From assembly GCA_036924085.1 (NCBI GenBank), contig JAVGWX010000002.1, positions 91,201,371 through 91,265,370 of the forward strand: a DNA stretch of 64,000 nt, given 5' to 3'. Source of the stretch: Ariolimax columbianus (taxonomy: Eukaryota > Mollusca > Gastropoda > Stylommatophora > Arionidae). Position 1 is the first letter of the stretch. The number at the start of each line of letters is the position of its first letter. A program made the position numbers and the translations under genes. Below, piece after piece: positions 10,190 through 23,160 of this stretch. The notes below the pieces were generated by a model. It made no database searches and had not been told where the DNA came from. It saw only the letters and a list, made by a program, of their open reading frames with translations.

Positions 10190-10789
10190 GGGGGGGGGGG
10201 GGGTACGTCTGATCAGGCAAAACATACTGATCAGATGATGTTAGTCAGGTTCAGGCAAAACATACTGATCAGACGATGTTAGTCAGGGTCAGGCAAAACA
10301 TACTCATCAGACAATATTAATCTGTGTCAAACAAAACATACTGATCAGACAATATTAATCTGTGTCAAACAAAACATACTGATCAGACAATTTTAATCTG
10401 GGTCAAACAAAACATACTGATCAGACAATATTAATCTGTGTCAAACAAAACATACTGATCAGACAATATTAATCTGTGTCAAACAAAACATACTGATCAG
10501 ACAATATTAATCTGTGTCAAACAAAACATACTGATCAGACAATATTAATCTGTGTCAAACAAAACATACTGATCAGACAATATTAATCTGTGTCAAACAA
10601 ATCATACTGATCAGACAATATTAATCTGTGTCAAACAAAACATACTGATCAGACAATATTAATCTGTGTCAAACAAAACATACTGATCAGACAATATTAA
10701 TCTGTATCAAACAAAACATACTGATCAGACGAGTTATTCAGGGTCAATCAGAATTTACTAACCAAGACCCACCCACCCCCCCCCCCCCC
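10190..10789 (+). repeat. 38-bp R2-derived array bounded by G14 and C14
   Basis: About 14 units of 38 bp on CATACTGATCAGACAATATT and AATCTGTGTCAAACAAAA (10207-10745). They are more uniform than the related array at 6594 and in the opposite orientation. A run of 14 G (10190-10203) sits at the left edge and a run of 14 C (10776-10789) near the right edge, so the array lies between complementary homopolymers. Confidence 0.9.
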
Positions 10790-11110
10790 GGCCTCCCCAA
10801 GCAGTTCTTCATGGAAATAGGCTGCTTCGTGGCAATATGGCTGACGAGGTGGGGATCCAGGTGGATCTCCGTCGTAGTGATCGACATTCAGATGAAGCCA
10901 AGCATAGCATAACCACCTGGATTACCCTGGCCCAAATTGGGCAGCACGCTATGAGTGTGAGGTAAGCTACTTGAACCCGCCACTTAATGATTGTTCACGG
11001 CGCATAAAAGAGTATACTTACTCATCGTGGGCATTCAACAACAACAACAGCAACAACAACAACAACAGCAACAACAACAACAACAGCAACAACAACAACA
11101 ACAACAGCAT
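10790..11110 (+). mobile_element. R2 body and (CAA)n tail
   Basis: Continues from the array with GGCTGCTTCGTGGCAATATG, GACGAGGTGGGGATCCAGG, GAACCCGCCACTTAATGATT and TTACTCATCGTGGGCATTCA, then (CAA)n with CAG interruptions to 11110. Array plus body plus tail make one R2 copy of about 900 bp, mostly array. Confidence 0.8.
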
Positions 11111-11344
11111 AACAACAGCAACTATCACCCGAATGGTACTATAGACTGAAATGAGAGCAAAGCATAAAACCATTGTAGTCTGCGAGACATGTTGTAAGTG
11201 GCAAACAAGATTGACAGGGCATGGGGCTGGCTAACACATGCTGTAGAAACTTTGAGCCACACAAACCCTAGCAGATAGAAACAGGTCAACGTGTGATGAC
11301 TTTGCGTGTATTTGATGAGGACCTATACCCCACATGAAGGTGAA

Positions 11345-12262
<918 letters not shown>

Positions 12263-12287
12263 GAAATTTATCATACGGTCACGCTAA

Positions 12288-12296
12288 AGAGAGAGA

Positions 12297-12330
<34 letters not shown>

Positions 12331-12345
12331 AAGATAGAGAGAGTA
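12288..12345. repeat. (GA)n microsatellite
   Basis: Interrupted GA dinucleotide tract following the tetranucleotide block after a short unique spacer. Confidence 0.85.
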
Positions 12346-12643
12346 AAATAGGCCACAGAGAAAGAGCTAAGAGAAAAACAATAAAGCTGTCGAGAAACAG
12401 GTCCTACACAGACCAGATAACTCCCCTGACAATACTAGTTGTACAGAGTGTGGAATGGAACTCGCCACTTCATATCGCACTCCTGGACTATGAAAACGCA
12501 TCTGACAGCTGAGACAAAGTATCTCTCTGAAAGTTGTTCAGACATTACAGAGTACGTCCGAAGTCCACTAAGAGTATTGAGAAAACATTTGATGATGTGA
12601 AATGACGAGTTCTACATGAAAGTCAGCTCCAGAAGAAGCTCTG

Positions 12644-13000
12644 GGGATCAAGATGCTGAGCAGCGCATGAGCTGCAGTGGTCAGCGACCAATAGCTGACT
12701 GATAGCGTCAGGTCCAGCGAATCAAAGCTGCCAAGACCCTTCTTCACCTCCACGCGGTGATCCTGGATAACAGGCTGCAGCAGGGCAGACTGGCTAAGGA
12801 GAAGGGATCGAAGAGGGAATGCTAACTCGGTACTCAAAAAATTTTTCTGAAGTCGGAGTGTTGGACCGAAAGGTACAAATATCGCAGCCAAGCTGTAAAC
12901 TACGACACAACGCATTCCGTTCTCTGGACTACATTCTGCTACTTAAGCCCTTTCAGGGTTTGATAGTGGGAGATTGAGAACGAACGAAACCAAGCCAAAG
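12644..13000 (+). mobile_element. R1 copy, near full length
   Basis: Starts GGGATCAAGATGCTGAGCAG and ends GAACGAACGAAACCAAGCC. It follows the consensus closely with a short deletion near 12845. The 115-residue reverse frame (12568-12915) is a chance antisense frame through R1. A possible GAAGC flanking match (12635, 13001) is too short to call a target duplication. Confidence 0.9.
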
Positions 13001-13589
13001 GAAGCCACACGAATTCAGTACCAACTTCGGATGGAAACTTCATTATTTCCGCCGCCAGTCGTTACGGCACTTGATGATGATTATGTTTGAAAACGGCTGA
13101 CAGATACAGAACAAGCAACACAATAAAAAAAGTGGTCAAAAACGAAATGTGACTTAATGAAAAGACAGTTTATAAATTACAGGATTTTATTGTGGTCGCT
13201 GAATTATTTAATGTGATTATTGCGCGTTGTGGTAGTGGATGGCGTGTCTGCTAGCGCTCCCAACCCACAAGGGGGCTGTTTAAAACGTCTATATGCAAAT
13301 TAAATGCAAGAGTGGGCGCCACACAGATCACAGGGTTCCGTTGTCACAGCGTGACGTCACTTCATTACAGTGTCCGGAAAAATAATGAATTGGTCGGGGT
13401 TTCCCGATCTCCTTCCCTTCGACCCTTCCAATGCCTCCCCTTGGCTTCCTCTCTGAGCTACTTTGCTTTGATCGCTTGGTACAGATAATCAATTTAGTCT
13501 TTGAGTAGTATCTGGGATTCTTGGATATTCGCCATTTAAAAATCGCGTCTGTTTTTTTGTTTTTTTTTACTGTCATACGACATTTTCCC
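13001..13589. other. No recognisable feature
   Basis: Unassigned DNA between R1 and tSINE-C. A reverse frame of 82 codons at 13328-13576 has no recognised motif. A short T-run lies near 13550-13570. Confidence 0.35.
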
Positions 13590-13790
13590 CATAGCTGGGG
13601 TAGTCAAGGGGTTTGAAGGCTGGGGACTACAGGCCGCTTTGCTACTGCGGTCGCCACTTCGTGTGCTGGCTATGTTTGTTTATTTTACCCCCAACAGAAA
13701 AACAGCATATGCCATACCTGGGATTCGAACATCTGCCCTTCTTGTCGGCAGGCAGGACTCGAAACCATTCGGCCACGCGCTCCACGCATC
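13590..13790 (-). mobile_element. tSINE-C, tRNA-like head with both pol III boxes
   Basis: On the reverse strand: GCGTGGCCGAATGGTT (A-box) and, about 45 bases later, GTTCGAATCCC (perfect B-box), then the family body TATGGCATATGCTGTTTTTC, AATAAACAAACATAGCCAGC and CAGCCTTCAAACCCCTTGAC. The same body follows the B-box at 29675-29875 on the other strand. The aminoacyl stem is not intact, so this is a SINE and not a tRNA gene. Confidence 0.85.
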
Positions 13791-13869
13791 TGTTTTTCTC
13801 ATGATAATTTCTTCTAGTTCCCTCACAGCCATTTAGTTTCACGAGTAAATTTGTAAAATCTTGCTATTT

Positions 13870-15050
13870 TTCGGTACAAATTTTTATTCTCCATTTCAAA
13901 ACATAGGAGAAGATCTACATCACCACCTGGAGTATCTCAATTTCGCTGGTAACGAATATGGTATGAAGATCAACACAGACAAGGCCGAGCTTATGTTGAT
14001 ATCGCGTGAACACGTGCAGAGAAGCTTCCACATCCATGACATTGGTTTTAATCAAGTACGGGAGTTCTAATATCTAAGTAGTATGTTCTATGACGATGAC
14101 AGAGTGGACAGAGAGATTGCACATAGAATTTAGAAGGCGAACAGTGTCCACTATCAAATTGCACCAATTTTGAAACACCCAAGAGTGTTTTTCTCAACTA
14201 ATAAATACACCTATTTATTCCTACATTGTGTTACCAATGTCAGCCTTGGTCCTTACTAGCAACACATAAGAGTAAAACCCAGAGCTGTGAGATGGGCTGT
14301 GTGAGAGGGCAGCCGAAAAGATAATCCGTGACCGAATCTGCAACACTACGTTGAGGCAGATAATGAGGACAACCCCAGCCAGGACCTACATTGAGGGATC
14401 AAGATGCTGAGCAGCGCATGAGCTGCAGTGGTCAGCGACCCATAGCTGACTGCTAGCGTCAGGGCCAGCGAATCAGAGCTGCCAAGACCCTTCTACACCT
14501 CCACGTGGTGATCCTGGATAACAGGCTGCATCAGGGCAGACTGGCTAAGGAGAAGGGATCGAAGAGGGAATGCTAACCCGGTACTCAAAAAATGCTTGCT
14601 GAAGTCGGATGTGTTGGACCGAAAGATACAAATATCGCAGTCAAGTTGTAAACTTCGACACAACGCATTCCGTTCTCTGGACTACATTCTGCTACTTAAG
14701 CCCTTTCAGGGTTTGGTAGTGGGAGATTGAGAACGAACGAAGCCAAGCCAGCCAGCATAAATAAAGCAAATGGTTTGGTCATTTAGTCAGAATGCATTAT
14801 CACCAGCCTGCAGCAAGAGCATATCATATGCAGGTCTCCGGTTCGCGAACAAGGGGCTGACCTCGACGTCGGTGGATCGAGGGTGTCTCTGGCACTCTCA
14901 GGAAGCTACACCTAAGGACAGCAAAGCCTCTCACTTGGCGATAAAAAAAAATCTACGCATTACCACCTCTCTGCGACGCTTCATGGCAAGGGCAGTAGGA
15001 CAAATGAAAGAACAGAAGAAATTTTTACTTACGCTAGGATGGCAGTGTTA
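13870..15050 (+). pseudogene. Non-LTR retrotransposon C-terminal region, split by R1
   Basis: The left part (13870-14394) reads EYGMKINTDKAELMLISREH, NQVREF, a YLSSMFYDDDRVDREI segment (degraded YLGS box) and ANSVHYQIAPILKHPRVFF. R1 then interrupts (14395-14752). The right part (14770-15051) resumes LINE sequence: HYHQPAARAY-like in a shifted frame, a GRPRRRW-like basic stretch and KASHLAIKKNLRITTSLRRF. Several stops and frameshifts make it dead. Confidence 0.8.
14395..14752 (+). mobile_element. R1 copy inserted in LINE
   Basis: Full R1 from GGGATCAAGATGCTGAGCAG to GAACGAACGAAGCCAAGCCA. LINE coding sequence is recognisable on both sides. A clear target duplication was not found; the left flank is CAGGACCTACATTGA. 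Confidence 0.9.
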
Positions 15051-15104
15051 GATCAGCTACATTTTTTGGTCTCTTTTTCAAAAAACACGGTCAGGTGACC
15101 ATGT

Positions 15105-15330
15105 ACAGCTGGGTCAATTGGAGCGTGTGAACAATGCGGATGTTTCCCATTCGGATGCCTTTTCTCTTAGCCAGACTACAAATGTGAAACCTGTTTCCAT
15201 GGCCGACTTTTGGAGGCTGAATAGGATCTCTGGTAAGGTATGAATCGCTGGCCCTGATAAAAGTAGCCAACTTTGAGACGCTGGCTGCTGTCAGCTTACT
15301 CACTCTCGTATCTTCCGCCCCACTCGGACA
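15105..15330 (-). mobile_element. R1b fragment
   Basis: Matches the R1b copy at 43271 in order: TTTCTCTTAGCCAGACTAC, a GACTTTTGGAGGCTGAATAG segment, then GAATCGCTGGCCCTGATAA. It ends with CTCGTATCTTCCGCCCCA, a single copy of the unit that forms the array at 5400-5872. Confidence 0.5.
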
Positions 15331-15547
15331 CAAAGAAGAGCATGCAGTTTATGCCCTCAAATCACCACGTCTATTCCCTTTAGTTGTTGTTAATGCCGAT
15401 CGTAGTTAAGTTAACTAAGTAGTTTTGCTTCTAAATATTGTTTTGGTGGGGTGGGGTTGAGGATGGACTCTCAAAACCAACTAAATGCTCTCATTGCGTG
15501 AGTCTCATATAGTCTCTGGCAATAAAGTCCATCTCCTGGCCTTCTCT

Positions 15548-15700
15548 TGGCCATAACAGGATTAAAGCCACGACACGCCCAGTTTGTGTATGGAACGATT
15601 TAAACCTATGAAACGAAAGATCACAGCCCTTATGCTACGCATTGTATACAATCTAAGTGCGAGGAACTGAGGCTCTTGTCCGGTCACGGCTGAACTGTTT
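15548..15700 (-). repeat. R3 dispersed repeat
   Basis: Reverse-oriented copy of 8741-8885, including ACACGCCCAGTTTGTGTATG and ATTGTATACAATCTAAGTGC. The sequence before it (15330-15547) is unassigned. Confidence 0.7.
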
Positions 15701-16321
15701 TGACTAACAGGAATATGGGCAGAAGGCTAGCCACTGGCCCCTTAAAACCAGTAGTTTCGGGCAGATGGGATTCGACAGCCTAGGAAGGCAGCTCATCTAG
15801 GAGAAGGAAAACTCTGATTTCAAACCATCTGAAGCCGTGCAAATAAGATACTGGCGTATCTTGTCGGGTTTTGTCAAATATGGCGGTGCAACCTGTTTTC
15901 TGATAACTCTGAAAGTTTGTCAGCATCTACCATACCTGACAACCGACGATGTGTGAAGGAGCACACGCAAGAGGATACAGTGCCAAGTCCTAGAGCGAGG
16001 AAGGCAACTTCAGCTGAGTGTTCTGGCAGGGCAGACCATTCCTTAGCCTTGGTTGACGGCTGGTCTAGGAGTGAAGCCCCGACAGGCGAACAGATAGAAC
16101 ATTGATCTGCTGATCCGGCAGCTCCTGCAGCTTGCCTTGTTCCAAATGTATTGGTATCACTTTTTCCTTGGAGCAAATAAGGCGACCGAGAGTAGGACCA
16201 TACTACATTGCCAAGACATGGTTTCTATATTTTAGCCCGGGCTTTGTGCTAAAAGCACAATTACTATCGTCTGACAAGACGAAAAGAGTCAGTGATGAGT
16301 TAAGTATTCTTCACAACATTT
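15701..16321. other. No recognisable feature
   Basis: Frames of 60-100 codons on both strands overlap each other and none has a recognised motif. Confidence 0.35.
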
Positions 16322-16505
16322 TTTGGTGACGGGTTACAGTGGCTCCTCTCGCATTCCGAGACGTAGACGAGAAGGGGTAGTGGTATCATCCTGACTGTAG
16401 TGCATTGCGAGAATCCTCAGTAAGGTTACCGCTATGGAAACAGTGCTGATCACCACCTCGTTGACTAGACTGCATGAAACATACTATTTCCAGCTAGAAC
16501 TGCTC
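16322..16505 (-). mobile_element. R2 fragment
   Basis: Shares GACGGGTTACAGTGGCTCCT, CTGATCACCACCTCGTTGAC and a CATACTATTTCCAGC segment with R2. The (GTT)n end is absent. Confidence 0.55.
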
Positions 16506-16759
16506 GTAGAGGCCTTCTGGCTTCAGAGAAAAGAGAAAGACTGAAGAGATGGCGGTAGGTCAACCCCCTCAGCAAGGTTGAACAATCTGTGGCATTGACT
16601 GTCACTCGCGGGTCGGCCTTTAAAAATCAGACAGTGTCGAAATACAGGAGACAGAGTTGGACAACTCACAGGTCGCCACGCGCATGGTCTTGAGAGACGT
16701 AGACGCCAATGATCGTTGGATGAAATTGGCGGGCGTTTATCTAAGATGCCTGAGATCCA

Positions 16760-17215
16760 GCCTTTGCATCTCATGGAGGGACAGATGGAAACAAATAGAT
16801 GTGCATTCTTGCACTAGTCTCTCAAGCATCCACACTCTCCTTAGGCAGCGAAGACTTCGATAACATGGCCATATTCCCCCTTTGGAAGGTGGTGGCATCC
16901 TCAAAGATGTTCACGTTAACACTGGATGGATGGTAAAAGTACAGTCACCGAACAACGTCGAGGTACAAAGACGTGTGTAAGCAGGACATGAAATCGCAGG
17001 ACATAGATCAGACATCCTGAAAAGAAGAAGCTATAGCTCAATCCAAATGGAGATGTACCTTTGCAAAGATATCTCGGACTGGACGAAAAAGAACTCTTGC
17101 AAAACTGATAAGTGTAAAGACAATGTCATCAAGAAAAAGACAACCAAAAACAATAGAGAGTTACTATTCGAAAGTTGCATCCTCCAACAGTCAGCCATGA
17201 CTAAAAAGGGCTGCT
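16760..17215 (+). pseudogene. LINE C-terminal remnant
   Basis: Over shifting frames: SIHTLLRQRRLR, then a GHI/RIPKD-like block, then RYKDVCKQDMKSQDID and an SKWRCTFAKISR basic tail. This order (SIHTLL, QRRLRWxGH, RYKDxCKxDMK) is characteristic of one non-LTR lineage. The 27836 fragment is the same lineage. No catalytic region is left. Confidence 0.65.
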
Positions 17216-17396
17216 AGTCTCCTACATATCTAGTTGATTGATTGATTGATTGATTCGCTGCTTGACTCTAAATGAGCATAGGGCACCACTATAGCTGATC
17301 ACTATACAGCAAACACGTTTCCAATCATGCAAAGATTGGTTTTACTGGTGATAGGAAAGACGTTTTTTTAAGATTGGACATTCTTACTACAATTGT

Positions 17397-17830
<434 letters not shown>

Positions 17831-17865
17831 ATACCTACCTACCTACCTACCTACATATCCATTTT

Positions 17866-18265
17866 ATTTTATCTTCTTATCTTATCTTGTATGATCCTAG
17901 CCTATCCTGTTCTATCCTACCATGTCATGCCCGTTCCTGTCTTGTCCTATCCTATCCTATTCTATCCTGTCCTATCTTATCCTATCCTATCATATCCTAT
18001 CATACCATGCCATTTCCTGTCCTATCCTATCCTATCCTATTCTATCCTGTCCTATCATATCCTATCATGTCATGCCCTTTCCTGCTATCCTGTGCTATTC
18101 TATCCTATCCTGTCCTATCCTATCATGTCATGCCCTTTCCTGCTATCCTGTGCTATTCTGTCCTATCCTGCCCTATCCTATCATACCATGCTCTTTCCTG
18201 TCTTATCAGGTCCTATCCTATCCGATCTTATTATGTGATGCTATTTCCTGTCCTATTTTATCCTG
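17866..18265. repeat. Degenerate pentanucleotide (CCTAT)n
   Basis: About 400 bp of CCTAT/CCTGT units, with a longer composite (CATGTCATGCCCTTTCCTGC) repeated at 18065 and 18125. It follows the CTAT tract after a short CTAC stretch. Confidence 0.85.
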
Positions 18266-18377
18266 CAGCCTGTCAGGCGCCACCTATGCCGCTCCACTAA
18301 CCACATAACCAAGACCTGATATTATAGCCACACAGTCCACTTTTTGCGACATATTCTTTGTAGGGCGAGAATCTCTT

Positions 18378-20372
18378 TTAGTCAATTTTTAACTTGAATT
18401 TTGCAAAGGGATTTTAAAGGTGCGAGTTACTGCACATGGGTATCTGATCTCACTACTTAGGGATCAGATCAGGTCATCCCGTAACCGGTGCGGTCGTTGG
18501 GGCACACATGAATACATCCTCACAACTCCACACCATCCCTCTCTGTCAGATGCCACTGCCTGTGACTCTTCTGGTCGGAGACTGGTCCATTTCTTTTTGG
18601 GCCGGCCTCTTCGTCGTCTGCCATGCACCTTCCTGTGGAGGATTGTGTTTGCAAGACCATTTGATCTCGATATGTGACCGTACCAAGTGAGTTTCCTTCT
18701 TTTGACAGTTGCCAAGAGATCTTCGAAAGGCCCTATTGCCGTTGTAATTCTATTTCGGATTACCTCGTTTGTAAGTCGATCTTTGTACGTGACGTTTAAA
18801 AGTTTTCGGAAACATCTTATCTCCAAGGCCTGTATCCTGCGTTGAAGGTCAGCTGTAACTGTCCATGTCTCACACGCATAGAGAAATATTGACAGGACCA
18901 GTGTACGCATTAATCTGATTTTCATGCGTAGTGCTAACCGTTTATCTTGCCAGATTTTGTTAAGCCGTGCAAGCGCCGCTATTGTCTGTGCTATTCTGGC
19001 CAATACTTCACATTTTGATCCTTCATCACTGACAATCGACCCAAGATATTTAAAACGGTCAACTACTTCAAGTTCTTGACAGTTAGCTTTTATCTTGCTG
19101 TTGAAGTCCGTAGCGGTGTTTGTCATTAGTTTTGTCTTTCCAGCGTTTATCTCCATACCATAGTCAAGAGCTGTTTCATCGAGCCTTCTGACCCATTCCT
19201 GGAGTTCTGCTTCTGAACCCGCCAACCCGTCAATATCATCTGCAAAACGAAGGTTGGTAATCGTTCGGCCCCCTATCTTGACAGTACCAACGTGACCTCC
19301 AAGTGCCTCACTCATAATTCCTTCTAGGAATATATTGAAAAGAGTTGGAGAGAGTGTACACCCCTGTCTCACACCAACTGATGTGCGAAACCAGTCTCCT
19401 CGTCTCCCATTCACAAGAACTGCACTAGACGCCTTGTTATACAGGTGTTCAAGAACCGTTATATTTCCGTTGATATTATACATCCTCATGGTTGCACAAT
19501 GCGCTTTATGCCATACCCTATCAAACGCCTTCTTAAAATCCACAAACACAGGATACAGTGTTTGCTGCTGTTCCAGATATTTCTCGCTTAGCAGCCTTAA
19601 ATTAAATATCTGTTCTGTAGTGCTTCTTCCCTATCTGAACCCTGCTTGCTCCTCGGCAATAATGTTCTCAGCTTGGGGTTTCAATCGGTCGAGGATGACC
19701 TTGCTAGGGTGGCTAATGAGGTTTATTGTTCTGTAATTTTGGCACAGCTTTAGGTTTCCCGACTTATGTAGCGGTATAACTATTGATTTCGTCCATAAGT
19801 CCGGCCAGTTTCCTGTCGCCCATATTGTGTTACAGATGTGTGTCAGGCCTTCCACCACTACCTCTCCACCTGCTTGTAAGAGCTCTGCTGGTATATTGTC
19901 CACGCCGGCCGCCTTCCCTCCTCTCAATGTCTTTACCGCTGCAATTACCTCTTCCTTCGTTATCAGTTGGATATCCTCTATATTTGTTGGAGTTGGGGGG
20001 AATGTTTTCTCAGGTTTGTTTCGCCCTTCATAGTTGTATAGCTCGGAACAGTACTCTGTCCATCTTGACAGTACATCATTTCTCTCAATGAGACACTTGT
20101 CGTTTTTATCATGAATCATAAGGTTCCTGCTTTGTCTTGGTGTTACCAGTTCTTTGACCACCTTGTATGCTCCTTTAGCATCATTTCTATTTAGTCTCTC
20201 TTCGATGTTAACGCATTGCTCACATATCCACGCTTCTTTCGCCTCTGTCATCAGAGGACATTTTTACCGAATGATCCACATGAATAAATCCCGACCCTCA
20301 CAGTGATTTAAACCTGCGACCTCCAGCATCCGCCTCGAAGACCTTTCCTCAAGACCATTGGGTCCCCTAACA
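18378..20372 (-). mobile_element. tSINE-E copy split by a LINE
   Basis: The left half (18378-18465) has TTAACTTGAATTTTGCAAAG and TGATCTCACTACTTAGGGAT. The right half (20262-20372) has TTACCGAATGATCCACATGA and CGACCTCCAGCATCCGCCTC, then TCAAGACCATTGGGTCCC. Joined, they follow the complete copy at 33274-33482 read in reverse, with the LINE placed between. Confidence 0.8.
18464..20262 (-). pseudogene. Non-LTR reverse transcriptase ORF2, one in-frame stop, 5' truncated
   Basis: This is the best preserved RT of its lineage here. Reverse-strand codons from 20251 hold a GKAAGVDNIPAELLQ block, then NWPDLWTKSIVIPLHKSGN and EEQAGFR. A TAG follows, and the same frame resumes to VFVDFKKAFDRVWH, GVRQGCTLSPTLFNIFLEG, the catalytic box FADDIDGLAG, GMEINAGKTKLM, FKYLGSIVSDEG, then YACETWTV and EIRCFRKLLNVTYKDRLTNE. 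The C-terminus (RRRRGRPKKKW) looks shortened. There is no endonuclease domain, so it is 5' truncated at about 20262, where it enters tSINE-E. Reverse transcription from a nicked target is the family function. The single stop suggests fairly recent decay. Clade not assigned. Confidence 0.92.
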
Positions 20373-20960
20373 ATTTATTACACAATATTATTTGGACATC
20401 AGATTAAAAATCCAATTGAAACCAAATTGTGATCACATATCGCGAATGTCTAGATGTAAAATAGACGAATCACTGTACATGTACTTCGGATACTAGAATC
20501 CTGGTTTCAAACAGGCAGGCGTATGCTTGTGCCTGCTGTCAAGCAGCCGAAGGTTATCTGTAGGTAGTTCTTTTTTGTAGCAATGTTCACTTCCTGCTGC
20601 TTATCAGGCCTGGGGGAAGACAGGTTGTCTATTGGGTAGGAATTTCATTGCCTTTAAAAATTGTGCATTTGACAGCTGCTAACAGGCTACTGGTACCTTT
20701 TTTCAAAGACTTGAGTTCTTTTGCGTGCATATCATCTATACAACACCTCCGAGTTTTTCGACGATCTCCAATAGGACTAGGCAGACCCCATCTCCATTCA
20801 GACAAGGGGACATTTGAAAACTTAACTCTGAAATTTGGGGACCAAAGCTAAACTGTGGGATTTGAAGCCCACTTTTTCGTCCTTTCGTTTCTTGAGACAG
20901 GCTAGTGCTTTATCTCTCAGCTGTAGCAGCTGTATTTTATGGCAAATGAAGAGATCACGG
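20373..20960. other. No recognisable feature
   Basis: No credible frame or repeat. A short frame at 20648-20851 has no known motif. Confidence 0.35.
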
Positions 20961-20974
20961 AGAGTCCATGGAGA

Positions 20975-21500
20975 AGTTTTGAGTCATCCTTGGTGAGGTC
21001 GCAGTGGGTTCATGAAAGGTCACGTGGAGTCATGTGTGAGGTTTCTGGAAGTCCATGAAAATGTCACGTGGAGTCATGTGTGAGTTCTCTGGAAGTCCAT
21101 GAAAAGGTCACATGGAGTCATGTATGAGTTCTCTGAAAGTCCATGAAAAGGTCACGTGGAGTCATGTGTGAGGTCTCCGGAAGTCCATGAAAAGGTCACG
21201 TGGAGTCCTGGTCGAGATCTCCGGAAGTCCATGAAAAGATCGCGTGGAGTACATGAGAAGGTTTTCTGGAGCTCTGGACGAAGTCTCGGATAGATCCTGC
21301 AGCTTTGGAAAGTCACAAAATAAACCTTGGGGAGTCAATGAAAAGACATATTGGAATCCTTGAATAGATCTTGGGATCACTAGGATCGGCTGAAGTGGGC
21401 TTGGGGAGCCCAGACAAAGGTCTTTAGAAGCCATTGAAGGGGTCACGGGTAGATCCCTAAGAGGTTTCAAATAGATCATTAAGAGGTCTCAAGAAGACCG
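20975..21500. repeat. 44-bp degenerate minisatellite
   Basis: Units on AAGTCCATGAAAAGGTCACG and TGGAGTCATGTGTGAG with exact 44-bp spacing (21051, 21095, 21139), decaying rightward into looser relatives (GGAGTCAATGAAAAGAC) up to about 21500. Confidence 0.85.
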
Positions 21501-23160
21501 AAATATGGTCTCATATATTCTATGGATGTCTGTAGGACACAAAATCAATAGGCTCTGATTTGGTATAGGGAACATCAAAGCTCTGAGTCGTGCACACATT
21601 AAGAATCCCTGAAATAAGAACATAATATATGTTAGAGAACTTCTTCCTATAGAACATATAGGCTCATTCAAGTGAATTTCTCGTACGCCATATTTCACCT
21701 AGCAACTACGGAAACACATTTGATACCAAAATGTAAACCTGCCCAGTGGAGTTTTTGGTGATCGTTGAGATGAAAAGATGACCAGATAATGCCAACGATA
21801 CTATCTTTGATATAGAAAGGAGCAAAGTTTCATTTATCTTTCACTTGTTTTGAATCGTTGGTAAGAACATTGCGCAGAAAGAATCCATATATCTTAAATT
21901 TGATGACAGCAGCGTCAAATTTAATAACCTTCGAAAATGTCTGCCTGTTTCTACAGGCGGCTAGACTTACAGTGTCTACTTGCATCTGCCTCCACAGACA
22001 GATTTGTCAACATCTAGGCGACGCTGCCGTCTGATCAGACGACTAAGCGTCCGCTGTAACTGTCCGACCACCAGGGCTGCACATCCTTAACCGCATCAAG
22101 TCTTGTTTAATTTAATAGTTCAGAGTTCCCGCTATTATCCCGCAGCGTTCTTAGTGTTGCTATTTTGACGAAGGAACACGGTATAATATCGCTGATTGTA
22201 CACTCGATAACGCTTGTGTCTTCCCCGTCGGTTTGAGATGCGTTCCCGCGAACAGGACACAAACCATCGCGCCGAAAATTGCTTTTTGACAAGACCAGCA
22301 GGGGGCTATCCTTCTGTGGAAATGCCTTGAAGATCGTTTAGTATTTTCTCGCAAATTTGTATTCTCTTGTGTTCCTTTTCGAGGCAGTTTTGCTGCGTTT
22401 AGTTGGGGATTGTTCAGTCAATGTTTTGATACGTCTTTGAAGTAGGGCATCCTCCATGCAGGGGGCAAGCTGCGACGTCTACGCCAAATGAGTGAGTTCG
22501 AGATTATATTTCGTGTGTAAAAACACGACTGTACACGCCTGAGCGCGCCCGTCAAAGTGGGAGTACGAGATGTTGAATAGTCCTCAGACAGAACTACTGG
22601 CCGTGAAGGCATCAAACTATTTCCCCGGGAGGACTGTCGCGAGCAGGCGTCTAGATAAACAAAAATTACTACGCTGGACTACTTAATACACCCCTTTCAA
22701 CTTTTTACAGGAAATGAACATTTCTTATTCCTTGTCTGTGATTTGGGAGCTCCTTTAGGAACTGTCGGGTCCTGCCTCGAAGCATTATCTTAGGAAAACA
22801 AAAGCAGTCTCCGTGGAGCTAAGTAAGGGTTGTGGGCCACGTGCCAACGACGGGAGCATATAATTAAAATGGCCTAGCTATTCATGTTATCAAGAACTCG
22901 AGTGGCTTAATGAAGCATAAGTTTGCTAACGTGAATTTTTCCATGGCATTGGATATCGCAGTCAACTTCATAAACCTGGAAGTTCTGCTCTAAGAGGTTA
23001 ATTTAAAATGAACAGACTTGATTTTACTTAAAGATGTCCGATATTGAAATATGGTGTACATGTGTGGGTGTTGTATTGTAATCCAATATTACTCAATTGT
23101 TCAATCATTGAGAAATACTTTAAATAATTGTTAGTTCTCATGAAACCCCTACAAACAAAT
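21501..23160. other. No recognisable feature over 1.6 kb
   Basis: One of the longest stretches without an assignable repeat. Frames are short (60-70 codons), on both strands, without recognised motifs. It could be unique host intergenic or intronic DNA. Confidence 0.4.

Noticed and set aside
10190..10745. CRISPR-like regular repeat
   Set aside because: Units are directly tandem with no unique spacers, and the unit belongs to the R2 transposon-like repeat in an animal-type genome.
12568..12915. 115-codon antisense frame in R1, with related frames in other R1 copies
   Set aside because: Frames differ in start, end and register between copies, and R1 copies with and without the frame look equally conserved. 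No sign of selection on protein sequence.
13640..13790. Functional tRNA gene
   Set aside because: A and B boxes are present, but acceptor and anticodon stems do not pair properly and a repeated SINE body follows. The same applies to the heads at 29675, 32976, 49175, 61701 and 63165.
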